From: Oscillospiraceae bacterium
GTDB lineage: Bacteria > Bacillota > Clostridia > Oscillospirales > Oscillospiraceae
Direction: 5' to 3'
DNA length: 42,326 nt
Assembly: GCA_031261325.1 (NCBI GenBank)
Contig: JAISKH010000024.1
Location: forward strand, 1-42,326
The notes under the pieces were generated by a model. It did no database searches and was not told the origin of the DNA. It was given only the letters and a program-made list of their open reading frames with translations. Below, piece after piece: positions 25,877 to 34,761 of the stretch. Every line of letters starts with the position of its first letter. The first letter of the stretch is position 1. The position numbers and the translations under genes were made by a program.

Positions 25877-25968
25877 TGGCGGAGAAGTCGGGATTCGAAC
25901 CCGAGCCGGGCTATACACCCGCTAACGGTTTAGCAAACCGCCCCCTTCGGCCTCTTGGGTACTTCTCC
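25877..25968 (-). tRNA. tRNA-Ser (anticodon GCU)
   Basis: Read on the minus strand, the acceptor stem GGAGAAG pairs with CTTCTCC; the anticodon loop TTGCTAA gives GCU, decoding AGC/AGU. A long variable arm (class II) separates anticodon and T arms, and the T loop has GGTTCGAATCC. Discriminator G is followed by an encoded CCA (25877-25879). Total 92 bases with CCA. A strong promoter lies upstream at 26039-26067. Confidence 0.96.
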
Positions 25969-26038
25969 ATATTAACAAAAACCGTGACAGCGAGCGAAAT
26001 CAGAACCGAGCTGTTCTTACTGCGCTTTGTCCTTGGGC

Positions 26039-26067
26039 ATTATACACGATAGGTACGCGTTTTGCAA
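26039..26067 (-). promoter_or_regulatory. Sigma-A promoter of tRNA-Ser
   Basis: TTGCAA (26062-26067), 17-base spacer and a perfect TATAAT (26039-26044) preceded by GTG. Predicted start is near 26032, leaving a leader of roughly 60 bases to the mature tRNA. Confidence 0.8.
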
Positions 26068-26097
26068 GAGGTATTTTACAATTAGCCGTGCTTTTTT

Positions 26098-26134
26098 ACA
26101 AATCTCCGCGCTTTTTTGGGGCGCGGAGATTTGT
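26098..26134 (-). repeat. Strong hairpin downstream of ftsH without a U tract
   Basis: A perfect 14-bp stem (26098-26111 with 26121-26134, nine-base loop) lies 16 bases past the ftsH stop. On the minus strand it is followed by AAAAAAGC, not Ts, so it is not a canonical intrinsic terminator; it may protect the 3' end or allow read-through into tRNA-Ser. Confidence 0.65.
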
Positions 26135-26150
26135 TCCGCGTTTATCGGGC

Positions 26151-28082
26151 TTAGTGCGGGTCGCCTGTGAACGGGTCGTCGGTCAGGAACACGGGCGGAA
26201 CCTCCGCATCGGGGGAGTCCGCGCGGGGAAGCGGCTTCCAGTCGTGGTCGCACATCATCGCAAAGTCCTTGCCGTCCATCGTCTCGTGCTCAAGAAGGTA
26301 CTCCGCCGTCGCAATCAGGACGCTGCGCTTGTCGCTGAGAATACGCTCGCATAGGGCAATCGCTTCGTCGAATATGCTCTTAACCTCGTCGTCAATCAGA
26401 GCTGCGGTCTTTTCGGAGTAGCTCTTCGTCTGCGAGAAGTCGCGCCCGATGAAAACCGAATGGCTGCTGTCGTCAAACGATATGGGTCCGATTTTCTCGC
26501 TCATGCCGTACTTTGTAATCATTGAGCGCGCAATCGCGCTCGCGGACTGAATGTCGCTCGAGGCGCCGACGGAAATGTCGTCCAGCATCATCTGCTCCGC
26601 GACGCGCCCGCCGAGAGCGGAGACGATGCGCTCAAACATCTCGCTCTTGGACGTGAACGATTTGTCCTCGTTCGGGCGATAAATCGTCATGCCGCCGGAC
26701 TGCCCGCGCGGGATAATCGAGATGTGGTGCACGGGGTCTGTGTGCTCAAGGAAGTGCGAGACGACGGCGTGCCCCGCCTCATGATACGCGGTCAGGCGGC
26801 GGTCCTTGTCGCTGACGACGCGGCTCTTCTTCTCGGGACCCGCGACGACCTTGAGCGTCGCTTTTTCGATGTCCGCCATCGTGATAAAACGCTTACTGTG
26901 GCGCGCGGCGAACAGCGCGGCTTCGTTCAGCAGATTTTCGAGGTCCGCGCCCGTGAAGCCCGTGGTGCTCTTGGCGATGCTCGCAAGGTCAACGTCCTCG
27001 CCCAAGATTTTGCCGCGGGCGTGAACTTTCAGAATCTCTTCGCGCCCCTTAACGTCGGGCAACCCGACGTAAACCTGACGGTCGAACCGTCCCGGACGGA
27101 GAAGCGCGCTGTCAAGTATGTCGGAGCGGTTCGTCGCGGCAATGATTATAACGCCCTCGTTATGAGTGAAGCCGTCCATTTCGACGAGCAGTTGGTTCAA
27201 GGTTTGCTCGCGCTCGTCGTGCCCGCCGCCGACTCCCGCGCCGCGCTGACGACCTACTGCGTCAATTTCGTCGATAAAGATGATTGCGGGAGCGAGCTTT
27301 TTCGCTTGGTCGAACAGGTCGCGCACGCGGGACGCGCCGACGCCGACGTACAGCTCCACAAAGTCGGAGCCGGAGATTGACAGGAATTGAACGCCCGCCT
27401 CACCCGCGACAGCCTTTGCGATAAGCGTCTTGCCCGTTCCCGGAGGTCCGACAAGCAGAACGCCCTTGGGGATACGCGCGCCGATTGAAATGTATTTTTG
27501 CGGTCCCTTGAGGAAGTCAACAATTTCGCGCAGTTCCTCTTTTTCCTCGTCCGCGCCCGCAACATCGGCAAAGGTAACTTTCCGCTTTTCCTCGCTTGCA
27601 AGTCTCGTTCGCGCGCGGGAAAATTTCTGCGCGCCTTTGTCGCCACCGACTCCGCCGCGGTTGACAATCGCGTTCCAGAAGAAGATGAAAACGCCAATCA
27701 TAATCAGGTAGGGGATAATGCTCGCCCACCACGGGATTTGCACGCCGGGCTTGTATTCGGCGAACTGCGGGTTCTCCGCCATGCGCTCGGCTATAATGTC
27801 GCGCAAGTCCTCATAGAAAATGGCGGTGTCATACAGCTCGTGCGTGACCTCGGTCGAGCCGGTTTCGAGATATTCGGTCTTGAGCTTAACCGTAAGCATC
27901 CGCTCCTTAAGTTCAAAGCTCTCAACTTGGTTGGTCACGAAGAGATTGTACATCTCGGAGTACTGAACCTTCGTGGGCGCGGGCGCAATCCCGCGCGTCA
28001 GTAAGAAAACCGCCGACAGGAGAATAACGATTATCAAAACGAAAAACCCTATGTCGCGCGGACCCTTGTTCTTTTGCTTCAA
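26151..28082 (-). CDS. ftsH: ATP-dependent zinc metalloprotease FtsH
   Basis: Membrane-anchored AAA+ protease that degrades unassembled membrane proteins and regulators, 643 aa. Two transmembrane helices flank an external segment ([18 protein letters not shown] near the start; [20 protein letters not shown] around residue 130). AAA features: Walker A GPPGTGKT, Walker [12 protein letters not shown], pore loop [17 protein letters not shown], second region of homology [20 protein letters not shown]. The zinc site HEAGH is present and the C-terminal peptidase domain is complete. The start appears to be TTG 28082: AAAGAAGTGA lies seven bases upstream and no ATG fits. It follows hpt by 42 bases, the conserved tilS-hpt-ftsH order. 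Confidence 0.97.
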   Translation of the reverse strand: MKQKNKGPRDIGFFVLIIVILLSAVFLLTRGIAPAPTKVQYSEMYNLFVTNQVESFELKERMLTVKLKTEYLETGSTEVTHELYDTAIFYEDLRDIIAERMAENPQFAEYKPGVQIPWWASIIPYLIMIGVFIFFWNAIVNRGGVGGDKGAQKFSRARTRLASEEKRKVTFADVAGADEEKEELREIVDFLKGPQKYISIGARIPKGVLLVGPPGTGKTLIAKAVAGEAGVQFLSISGSDFVELYVGVGASRVRDLFDQAKKLAPAIIFIDEIDAVGRQRGAGVGGGHDEREQTLNQLLVEMDGFTHNEGVIIIAATNRSDILDSALLRPGRFDRQVYVGLPDVKGREEILKVHARGKILGEDVDLASIAKSTTGFTGADLENLLNEAALFAARHSKRFITMADIEKATLKVVAGPEKKSRVVSDKDRRLTAYHEAGHAVVSHFLEHTDPVHHISIIPRGQSGGMTIYRPNEDKSFTSKSEMFERIVSALGGRVAEQMMLDDISVGASSDIQSASAIARSMITKYGMSEKIGPISFDDSSHSVFIGRDFSQTKSYSEKTAALIDDEVKSIFDEAIALCERILSDKRSVLIATAEYLLEHETMDGKDFAMMCDHDWKPLPRADSPDAEVPPVFLTDDPFTGDPH

Positions 28083-28124
28083 GCAATAATCACTTCTTTC
28101 ATTATATAAACTGAATACAGTAAT

Positions 28125-28661
28125 TTACGAGTAAATTTCGGGCTTCAATACGCCGATATACGGCAGGTGGCGGTAACGCTCCGCGTAGTCAAGCCCGTAG
28201 CCGACGTAAAACTCGGAGGGGCAGGTGAAGCCTATGTACTTTGCCGCAATCGGCACCTCGCGCCGCTCAATTTTGTCGAGCAGGACGCAAATTTCAACCG
28301 AAGCCGCGCCGAGCGTTTCAAGGTGCGCCGTGAGAAGCTCAAGCGTTCTGCCGGAGTCCAGTATGTCCTCAACGATTAGCACGTGCCGCCCGCTAACCTC
28401 GACCGTCAAGCCGGGCGTAAGGTTTACCGTGCCGGAGGAGGAAGTGCCGGAGCCGTAAGACGACGCTTTCATGAATTGTATCTCGCAGGGTATGTGCAGC
28501 GTCCGCGCGAGGTCCGCGAGGAAGATGAAGCTGCCCTTTAGTATGCCGAGCAGTATCGGGTCGCGGTCGCGGTAATCCGCCGAGACGCGCACGCCAAGCT
28601 CCGCAACGCGCTGCGCTATCGTTTCCTCGGAATATGAAACTCTTTCAATATCTTGATGCAT
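28125..28661 (-). CDS. hpt: Hypoxanthine phosphoribosyltransferase
   Basis: Purine salvage enzyme converting hypoxanthine or guanine plus PRPP to IMP or GMP, 178 aa. The PRPP-binding loop VLIVEDILDSGRTL is intact, as are the N-terminal GILKGSFIFLADL and the C-terminal FYVGYGLDYAERYRHLPYIGVL, all diagnostic. The frame opens at TTG 28679, overlapping the tilS stop, but GGAG eight bases before ATG 28661 favours the shorter form. In this neighbourhood (tilS-hpt-ftsH) the gene is classically co-transcribed. Confidence 0.96.
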   Translation of the reverse strand: MHQDIERVSYSEETIAQRVAELGVRVSADYRDRDPILLGILKGSFIFLADLARTLHIPCEIQFMKASSYGSGTSSSGTVNLTPGLTVEVSGRHVLIVEDILDSGRTLELLTAHLETLGAASVEICVLLDKIERREVPIAAKYIGFTCPSEFYVGYGLDYAERYRHLPYIGVLKPEIYS

Positions 28662-28675
28662 TCGGCAGACTCCAA

Positions 28676-30028
28676 TCAAATCTTGTCAAAATCAACTCTC
28701 AACAGACGGCTCAGACGGCAATCCGCTGTCGCCGCCGCGCGCTCCGCAATGCCGATACCGTAAACCGCTAGAACGCCGAGGTCGTCCGCAAGCACGGGGA
28801 CGCTGTCGCGGTCGCGCGGGGGAATACGCGCTTCGTTGAACAGTTTTTTCAGGCTTTTGGTGCAGTCCCTGCCGTGAAGCCGCATAGCGTCGCCGGGGGC
28901 GCGAGACCTGACATGCATTTTACCACAGATGTTCTCATAATTGAAGAAAAAAGAAGTAAAAGATTTATTAAATTTATCAAAATTTTCAGTAAATTCGCAC
29001 AGAATACGTAAATTCAGCTCCGAAATGGCAATTGTTTGCCCGGGTATAACCTCAATGTCGTCCAACTGGTACTCGGGTTGCGGCGGCACAAGCTTCAGCT
29101 TACCGTAATCTTTGTATATGCTCCCTTTTGGCACGGACACTCTACCGCTCTGCTTTTCGCTTGAAGCGAGGGCGAAAACCGCCGACACGCGCTCCGCGTC
29201 TGCCGCGCCCGTTAGCCTGCGCAACGCGCGAACCGCAACGGGCTTCGGCAACTCAAGCAGGTCGGGAATAGCTACGGAATTGTCGGGCTGACGCGCGAGA
29301 AAGTCGTCCGCGAGCGAGAACAGGTAATCGTCGTCCGCGCGCAAATGCTCGGCGGTGCGCGACGCGTTTGCGACGACGCGCGGGTTTAGCCGCGTCAGGA
29401 CGGGGACGACATGGTGCCGAATGGCGTTGCGGGCGTAGTCGTCGGTGGAGTTAGAGGAGTCCTCAATGTGCGCCAAGCCACGCGACGCGAGCAGTTCCTC
29501 AACCTCCGAGCGCGTGACCGTCAGCATTGGGCGGATAATATCGCCGCGTCGGGGTGGGATACCCGCCAAGCCGCGCGTGCCCGTGCCGCGAGCCATATTA
29601 AACAGTATTGTCTCCAAATTGTCGTTTGCCGTGTGCGCCGTGGCAACGCGGTCGGCGTTAATTTGCGCCGCAAGCTCGCGGAAGTAGGCGTAACGCGCGT
29701 CACGCGCCGCAACCTCGGTTCCGACCTTCTGCTTGCGCGCGAGACTTTTCACGTTCGCGGTTCCGACGTGGCAGGGAACATTCAGCAGACGGCAACGCTC
29801 CCGCACAAACGCTTCATCGCGGTCGGATTCGCCGCCGCGAAGTTGGTGATTGAAGTGTGCGACCTCAATGTGCAGCTCGCGTTGCGCCGCGCTTATTTCG
29901 AGCAGGGCGGTCAGCAGCGCGATTGAGTCCGCGCCGCCGGACACGCACGCGAGCACGCGCGAACCTTGCGGCAGCATATCAAATTTGTCGGCAAAGGTCA
30001 ATATCCGAGTAACCGTGTTAATCGTCAC
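28676..30028 (-). CDS. tilS: tRNA(Ile)-lysidine synthase
   Basis: Converts C34 of the CAU-anticodon tRNA-Ile to lysidine using ATP and lysine, an essential step for reading AUA codons. 450 aa from GTG 30028, which overlaps the dnaB stop by four bases (GTGA) and follows AGGAGG. The PP-loop is SGGADS at residues 30-35. Other conserved parts are HFNHQLRG, TAHTANDNLETILFNMARGTG and RPML, and the C-terminal domain contains RSRAPGDAMRLHGRDCTKSLKKLF, matching TilS-C. Between the middle and C-terminal domains lies a Phe/Asn/Lys-rich stretch coded by strikingly AT-rich DNA (about 28920-29010), unlike the rest of the gene. Confidence 0.95.
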   Translation of the reverse strand: MTINTVTRILTFADKFDMLPQGSRVLACVSGGADSIALLTALLEISAAQRELHIEVAHFNHQLRGGESDRDEAFVRERCRLLNVPCHVGTANVKSLARKQKVGTEVAARDARYAYFRELAAQINADRVATAHTANDNLETILFNMARGTGTRGLAGIPPRRGDIIRPMLTVTRSEVEELLASRGLAHIEDSSNSTDDYARNAIRHHVVPVLTRLNPRVVANASRTAEHLRADDDYLFSLADDFLARQPDNSVAIPDLLELPKPVAVRALRRLTGAADAERVSAVFALASSEKQSGRVSVPKGSIYKDYGKLKLVPPQPEYQLDDIEVIPGQTIAISELNLRILCEFTENFDKFNKSFTSFFFNYENICGKMHVRSRAPGDAMRLHGRDCTKSLKKLFNEARIPPRDRDSVPVLADDLGVLAVYGIGIAERAAATADCRLSRLLRVDFDKI

Positions 30029-31371
30029 CCGTCCTCCTCGCTGTGCTGCTTGTCGATGGTGCTGAACGTCGTAAATTCGGGCAGCCATTGCAGCTCAATT
30101 ACGCCCGTCTCACCGCGGCGGTTTTTCAGCACGATGCACTCCGCGACGTTGTGCCGCTCCGCTTCGTCCCCGAGATAAAGACCGAGCACGACGTCGGCGT
30201 CCTGTTCGATTGCGCCCGATTCGCGCAAATCCGCGAGACGCGGCTTCTTGTCCTCGCGCTTGACGCTCTCGCGCGATAATTGCGACAGGCAGAGCACGGG
30301 AACATTCAACTCTTTCGCCATAATTTTCATCATGCGGCTCATGTCGCTGACGACCTGCGTTCGATTCTCACCCGAGTAGCGCGTCGTTCCGCCCGCCGAC
30401 TGCATGAGCTGCAGGTAGTCGATGACGACAAGACCGAGGTTGCTTACGCGGCGGCATTGCGCGTTCATGTCCGCGACGGAGAGCGACGGGTTGTCGTTTA
30501 TCAGCAGCTTTGCCGCGCCGATTGCTTCCGCCGCGGAGGATAGGCGTTTCCATTCCTGCGCCGACAATTGACCCGTTTGCAGCTTGCGGCTGTTCACGAA
30601 GCTCTCCGACGATATGAGACGCATCGCGAGTTGCTCCCGCGACATTTCGAGACTGAACACCGCGACGGACAGCTCCGTCGTTTTCGCGACGTGCAGCGCG
30701 ACATTCAGCGCGAGACTCGTTTTACCCACGCCGGGGCGCGCGGCGAGAATGACCAAATCGCTGCGGTTCAGCCCCATAATCATGCGGTCAAGGTCGCCCA
30801 GACCGGTAGACAAGCCCGTTATGCTCTTTCCGGATTGCCCCGCCTCCGCAATTTGCTCGAACACGCCGCGCAGGATAGTGCCAAGCTCTTCAAGCCCCGT
30901 GCTGTTGCGCCCTTGGCGGAGCGCGTAAATGCGCTTTTCGGCGGTTTCAAGTATCTCGGGCGCGCCGCCCGTCCCGTCCACCGCCATGCTCGCAATGTCG
31001 TTGCCCGCGTCGGCAAGCGCGCGGAGCATTGCCTTTTCGCGCACGATTTTGACGTATTCCATGACGTTTGCCGCTGTCGGCGTAATCGCGAGCAACTCCT
31101 TAATGTAGCCGTTCGAGTTGTCGTTATGCACGCCGTTTGTTTTCATGCGGTCAAGCACGGTGAGCGGGTCGATTACGAGCGAGAAGTTGAACATGGATTC
31201 TATGGTTTCAAATATCTCGCGATTCGTGTCGGAGTAAAATTCGACAGCGCGAATAGCCCCCATCACGTCAGGCACGCAACGGTGGTCAATCAGCATGGAG
31301 CCGAGCACAGCCTGCTCCGCGTTGCTGTCGTGTGGAATCTGTCTGCCGATAAGCCCGTCATAATCCGCCAT
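30025..31371 (-). CDS. dnaB: Replicative DNA helicase DnaB/DnaC
   Basis: Hexameric replicative helicase that unwinds DNA at the fork, 448 aa. The N-terminal domain starts with IPHDSNAEQAVLGSMLID. The RecA-like motor has Walker A ARPGVGKTSLALNVA, FSLEMSREQLAMR, Walker B LVVIDYLQLM, LSQLSRESVKREDKKPRLADL and RESGAIEQDADVV. It follows rplI by nine bases and overlaps tilS. GGAGG is 14 bases before the ATG, rather far, so coupling to rplI is likely. Named dnaC in Bacillus. Confidence 0.97.
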   Translation of the reverse strand: MADYDGLIGRQIPHDSNAEQAVLGSMLIDHRCVPDVMGAIRAVEFYSDTNREIFETIESMFNFSLVIDPLTVLDRMKTNGVHNDNSNGYIKELLAITPTAANVMEYVKIVREKAMLRALADAGNDIASMAVDGTGGAPEILETAEKRIYALRQGRNSTGLEELGTILRGVFEQIAEAGQSGKSITGLSTGLGDLDRMIMGLNRSDLVILAARPGVGKTSLALNVALHVAKTTELSVAVFSLEMSREQLAMRLISSESFVNSRKLQTGQLSAQEWKRLSSAAEAIGAAKLLINDNPSLSVADMNAQCRRVSNLGLVVIDYLQLMQSAGGTTRYSGENRTQVVSDMSRMMKIMAKELNVPVLCLSQLSRESVKREDKKPRLADLRESGAIEQDADVVLGLYLGDEAERHNVAECIVLKNRRGETGVIELQWLPEFTTFSTIDKQHSEEDG

Positions 31372-31380
31372 TTACCGCTA

Positions 31381-31827
31381 TTACGCCTCCGTTACTATTA
31401 CGTTTACCGTGCCCGAAACTTCGTAGCCGAGTTTAACCTTGACTTCATACGAGCCGTAGCTCTTGATGTGGTCGGCGAGGACGAACTTGTTCTTCTCGAT
31501 TGAAATGCCGTGCTGCTGCTCCAGAGCGGCGGCAATTTCCGTTGTGGTTACGGAGCCGAAAAGTTTGCCCACGCCGCCCGACTTTGCAGAGACCTTGACG
31601 ATAAGGCTCTCAAGCCGCGTCGCGAGAGACTTCGCTTCCGCTTTTTCCAGCTCCTGACGGCGTTTCTTTGCCGCGTCCTGCTGCTTCATGGAGTTGATTG
31701 TGTCCGTCGTCGCGGGGACGGCGAGCTTGCGCGGGAAGAGAAAGTTGCGCGCGTACCCGTCGGAAACCTCAACGAGCTGCCCCTTTTTGCCGTGGTCCTT
31801 CACGTCCTGCTGTAAAATTACTTTCAT
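31381..31827 (-). CDS. rplI: 50S ribosomal protein L9
   Basis: Large-subunit protein L9, 148 aa. Of the two close ATGs, 31827 (MKVILQQDVKDHGKKGQLV) has GGAGG at eight bases and matches the family N-terminus; 31833 would be too close. The N-terminal domain contains VEVSDGYARNFLFPRKLAVPA, followed by the long connecting helix and C-terminal domain with GKLFGSVTTTEIAAAL. It sits between gdpP and dnaB, a widely conserved trio. Confidence 0.97.
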   Translation of the reverse strand: MKVILQQDVKDHGKKGQLVEVSDGYARNFLFPRKLAVPATTDTINSMKQQDAAKKRRQELEKAEAKSLATRLESLIVKVSAKSGGVGKLFGSVTTTEIAAALEQQHGISIEKNKFVLADHIKSYGSYEVKVKLGYEVSGTVNVIVTEA

Positions 31828-31854
31828 TTGCATATCCTCCTACATTAAATACTG

Positions 31855-33858
31855 TTATGCTTCGCCGGCGCGATATTCGTCGATTGCGACGAGCAGCTCG
31901 GCTAGTGCCGCGTCCGCAGACGTTGTGCGCACATTCGCTCCCGCGACGGACTGGTTGCCGCCGCCGCCGAACCTCTCGAGTATAAGCTGCACATTCACGT
32001 CGCCGATGCTGCGCCCCGAGATAAACACCGAGTCGTCATTCGGAGCGACGACGAACGACGCGGAAACGCCCGCGATATTCAGCAGCTCGTCCGCCGCTTG
32101 AGCGATAATCACGCGCGACTCCGGCGTCGCCGCCATTGCGACGGCAATCTCGCCGTGGTACATTCGCGCGCTGCGAACTATATCGTACCGCGACATGGCG
32201 GTCGCGAAGTCGGACTGCATGTACCGCTTCACGTCAACCGTATCCGCGCCCGCGCGGCGCAGGAATGCCGCCGCGTCAAACGTGCGGCTGCCGGTATGAA
32301 TCGCGAACGTCTTGGTGTCGAGCACGATGCCGGAGAGCAGGGCTTCCGCTTCCGCGACGAGTATTTTCGACTGCTCCGACAGGTATTGCAGCATCTCCGT
32401 CACAAGCTCGCACGCGCTGGAGGCGTAAGCTTCGTGGAAGTTCAGCGTTGAGTTTTCGATATACGTCGCCGCGCGGCGGTGGTGGTCGATAACGGCGATG
32501 CGGTTGCAGGAGGCGAGCAGCTCCGCCGACTCAACCTCTTCGGGACGCGAGGTGTCCACTATGACGAGCAGGCTTTTGCTGTCGGCGCGCAGTATCGCGT
32601 CCTCCGAGGTGATGAATACGCCGTCATATTCGTGCTCGCGGTTAAGTCGCTCGATTACGGGCAGGGCGAGACTTTCCTCTGTATTCAGGACGATGTAAGC
32701 GCGCTTGCCTTTGCCGCGCGAGATGCAGCAGATGCCGGCGGCGGCTCCCACCGTGTCGAAATCCGACTTGTGGTGCCCCATGATGAACACCGACGACGCG
32801 TCGCCAATCAGCTCGCTGAAAGCGTTTGCCATGACGCGCGACTTGACCTTTGTGCGCTTCTCCGTCTCGGCGGAGTGACCGCCGAAGAACTCAAAGCTGA
32901 AGCGGTTTTTAATGACGGCTTGGTCGCCGCCGCGGGAAAGAGCCATCTCAATCGCGAGCCGCGCGAAGCTGAAGTTGTCGGCGGGGGTTTTGCCCTCAAC
33001 CCCAAGCCCGATACTAAGCGTCGCGTGCACGCCTGTGGAGCTGACGCAATCGCGCGCGGATTCGAGCACCGCGAACTTGCCCTTTACAAACGCGTCAAGA
33101 CTGCGCGCTTCAAATACGAACAGATAACGGTCGCGGTCGTACTTGCACAGTAAGCCGCCGCAGTCGCCGACCCAGCGGTTGATGCGCTCGTCAATCGCGC
33201 TGAGCACGGCGGACTTGTCCTTTTCCGACACGTTTTTGACAAGCTCCTCGTAGTTGTCCAGCATGATAATCGACGTAATCGGGCGGGAGCTTACGTATTC
33301 GTCGTAGCTGTCGGAATACTCGGTTATGTCAACCCAGTATGTAGTCACGAGATAGTCGGACGCGCCGTGCTCTTCGTCAACGCGGAACAGACTGCCGTAT
33401 ACCTTGTACTTTTTGTCGCGCACGGTTACGAGCTTGGGACATTCGCTCTTGCCCTCGGAAATCCACTCGGTCGGCAGGTCGGGCACAACGTCGGCAATGC
33501 GCACCTCAAAGATATGCTCGCGCTCGTCCGTTATGGCGCGGAATCGGTCATTCGTCCAAAGAATGTTCTTGGAGTTGGAGCTGAAAATCACGACTGGTAG
33601 GGGAGACTGCGTGAGCGCGTGCCGCGCCTGCGCGTCCGTGTTGTTGTTGATTGTCTCGATGTACCGCAGGAGCGCGTCGGCGCGTCGCCTTGCGGCAATG
33701 CGCGTGTAGACGGCGATGAGCACGACGAGCACAAGCTCACCCAAGGCAAGCCATTGGTTGTGTTCGCCGAAGAAAAAGGTAAGCACGGCAAACACGATGA
33801 GCAATACGAAGTACAGCCGCATACTCGGCTGCAATATCCGCGACAGCTTTTTGTTCAC
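31855..33858 (-). CDS. gdpP: Cyclic-di-AMP phosphodiesterase GdpP-like (DHH/DHHA1)
   Basis: Membrane-bound c-di-AMP phosphodiesterase, 667 aa. Two N-terminal transmembrane helices (YFVLLIVFAVLTFFF; LALGELVLVVLIAVY) precede a PAS-like domain, a degenerate GGDEF domain (SRGGDQAVIK in place of GGDEF) and the DHH-DHHA1 catalytic part. DHH motifs: His362, Asp366 and Asp368 in MGHHKSDFD, VDTSRP, IDHH and VLDTKTF. The DHHA1 glycine motif reads GGGGNQSVAG with Asn635 where most relatives have His. The GTG start at 33858 is nine bases after GGGAG. It has its own promoter and heads the gdpP-rplI-dnaB run. It lowers c-di-AMP, a regulator of K+ and wall homeostasis. Confidence 0.93.
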   Translation of the reverse strand: MNKKLSRILQPSMRLYFVLLIVFAVLTFFFGEHNQWLALGELVLVVLIAVYTRIAARRRADALLRYIETINNNTDAQARHALTQSPLPVVIFSSNSKNILWTNDRFRAITDEREHIFEVRIADVVPDLPTEWISEGKSECPKLVTVRDKKYKVYGSLFRVDEEHGASDYLVTTYWVDITEYSDSYDEYVSSRPITSIIMLDNYEELVKNVSEKDKSAVLSAIDERINRWVGDCGGLLCKYDRDRYLFVFEARSLDAFVKGKFAVLESARDCVSSTGVHATLSIGLGVEGKTPADNFSFARLAIEMALSRGGDQAVIKNRFSFEFFGGHSAETEKRTKVKSRVMANAFSELIGDASSVFIMGHHKSDFDTVGAAAGICCISRGKGKRAYIVLNTEESLALPVIERLNREHEYDGVFITSEDAILRADSKSLLVIVDTSRPEEVESAELLASCNRIAVIDHHRRAATYIENSTLNFHEAYASSACELVTEMLQYLSEQSKILVAEAEALLSGIVLDTKTFAIHTGSRTFDAAAFLRRAGADTVDVKRYMQSDFATAMSRYDIVRSARMYHGEIAVAMAATPESRVIIAQAADELLNIAGVSASFVVAPNDDSVFISGRSIGDVNVQLILERFGGGGNQSVAGANVRTTSADAALAELLVAIDEYRAGEA

Positions 33859-33900
33859 ACTCTCATCTCCCCGTTAACAGCGACATCGCTGTGAAGTTGT

Positions 33901-33930
33901 ATTCTATCACACGCGGGCGGCTTTGGGCAA
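33901..33930 (-). promoter_or_regulatory. Probable promoter of gdpP-rplI-dnaB-tilS-hpt-ftsH
   Basis: TTGCCC (33925-33930) and TAGAAT (33901-33906), 18-base spacer, with TGA directly before the -10 (extended -10). Predicted start is near 33894. It lies in the 93-base gap after yycI, where no terminator is visible, so read-through from walRK is also likely. Confidence 0.55.
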
Positions 33931-33951
33931 CAGTATAATTAAAAAAGAGCG

Positions 33952-34761
33952 TCACTCGTCAAGGCTCTCGACCTCGCCCGTTATGGAGTTGACGAAGAAA
34001 TCGCCCGCGTCGGTTGCGACGCGCCAGCCCGGAAGAAGCTCACCCTCGCCAAATGCGTTTACATAGAACCGATAGCCCGCAAGCGCCGCGGTTATCTCCG
34101 TTACGTCTCCGCCGCTCTCCGCCGCGCCGAACATCGTGAGCGCGGTATAAACGTCGAAAAGCTCGCCCGATTCCGCCGCCGCGATACCCGTCGGACGACG
34201 ACCCGACGCGTGCTTCACGTAGCCCTCCGTGAAACTGAACGCGACCTGACAGTTAAAAATTTCCGCGCCCTTGTAAGCGCAGCGCGCGGTGACGGTTTCG
34301 TTGCCGTCGCCGCCGACCGCGACGGGAGTCGTCGTTTCAACGCCCATCGCTTTTAGGATTCGCGCGGTCACGGATGCTGCGTCGCCCGTCTCGGTTGAGT
34401 AATCAAGGTCAATGACAAATTCGCCGCGCCCGTTGAACGCGACTCTGCCTTTTTCGTTCGAGTAAGAGTAAATGTTGCCGCCGGAAGAGGTGCGCTCCGC
34501 CTTGCCGAGTACGGCGAGAGCCAGCAGCTCCTCCGCCGCAACGTCGCGCTCCGTAATCAGCGCGGGAAGCGGCTCGCCCTCGGACAATGCGTCCGTGTTC
34601 AGCGCGATACCGCCGTTATGCAGGACTGTGCGCAAATCGTCAAGCGCGCGCCGCTTTTCAAGCTCCGCCCCGCCGCGGTCAATCAGGAACACGGCGACGA
34701 AGAACACGTTTATCAGCACGAGAGCGACAATTACGAGGTTTTTGATTTTACTTATGCTCAA
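33952..34761 (-). CDS. yycI: YycI-like regulatory protein of the WalRK system
   Basis: Membrane-anchored extracytoplasmic protein, 269 aa: short cytoplasmic start MSISKIKN, one transmembrane helix (LVIVALVLINVFFVAVFLID), then an external region. The TTG start at 34761 overlaps the yycH stop (TTGA) with GGAGG seven bases upstream. C-terminal GWRVATDAGDFFVNSITGEVESLDE resembles YycI/PepSY-type folds. In Bacillus, YycH and YycI bind WalK through their membrane helices and modulate its activity. The call rests on topology, size and position more than on sequence. Confidence 0.7.
   Translation of the reverse strand: MSISKIKNLVIVALVLINVFFVAVFLIDRGGAELEKRRALDDLRTVLHNGGIALNTDALSEGEPLPALITERDVAAEELLALAVLGKAERTSSGGNIYSYSNEKGRVAFNGRGEFVIDLDYSTETGDAASVTARILKAMGVETTTPVAVGGDGNETVTARCAYKGAEIFNCQVAFSFTEGYVKHASGRRPTGIAAAESGELFDVYTALTMFGAAESGGDVTEITAALAGYRFYVNAFGEGELLPGWRVATDAGDFFVNSITGEVESLDE

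Noticed and set aside
25969-26150. Possible riboswitch or small RNA between tRNA-Ser and ftsH
   Set aside because: The stretch is explained by the tRNA leader, its promoter and the ftsH hairpin; no known aptamer pattern was recognised.
28101-28106. TATAAT before ftsH as a separate ftsH promoter
   Set aside because: There is no usable -35, and transcription would start inside the ftsH ribosome binding site.
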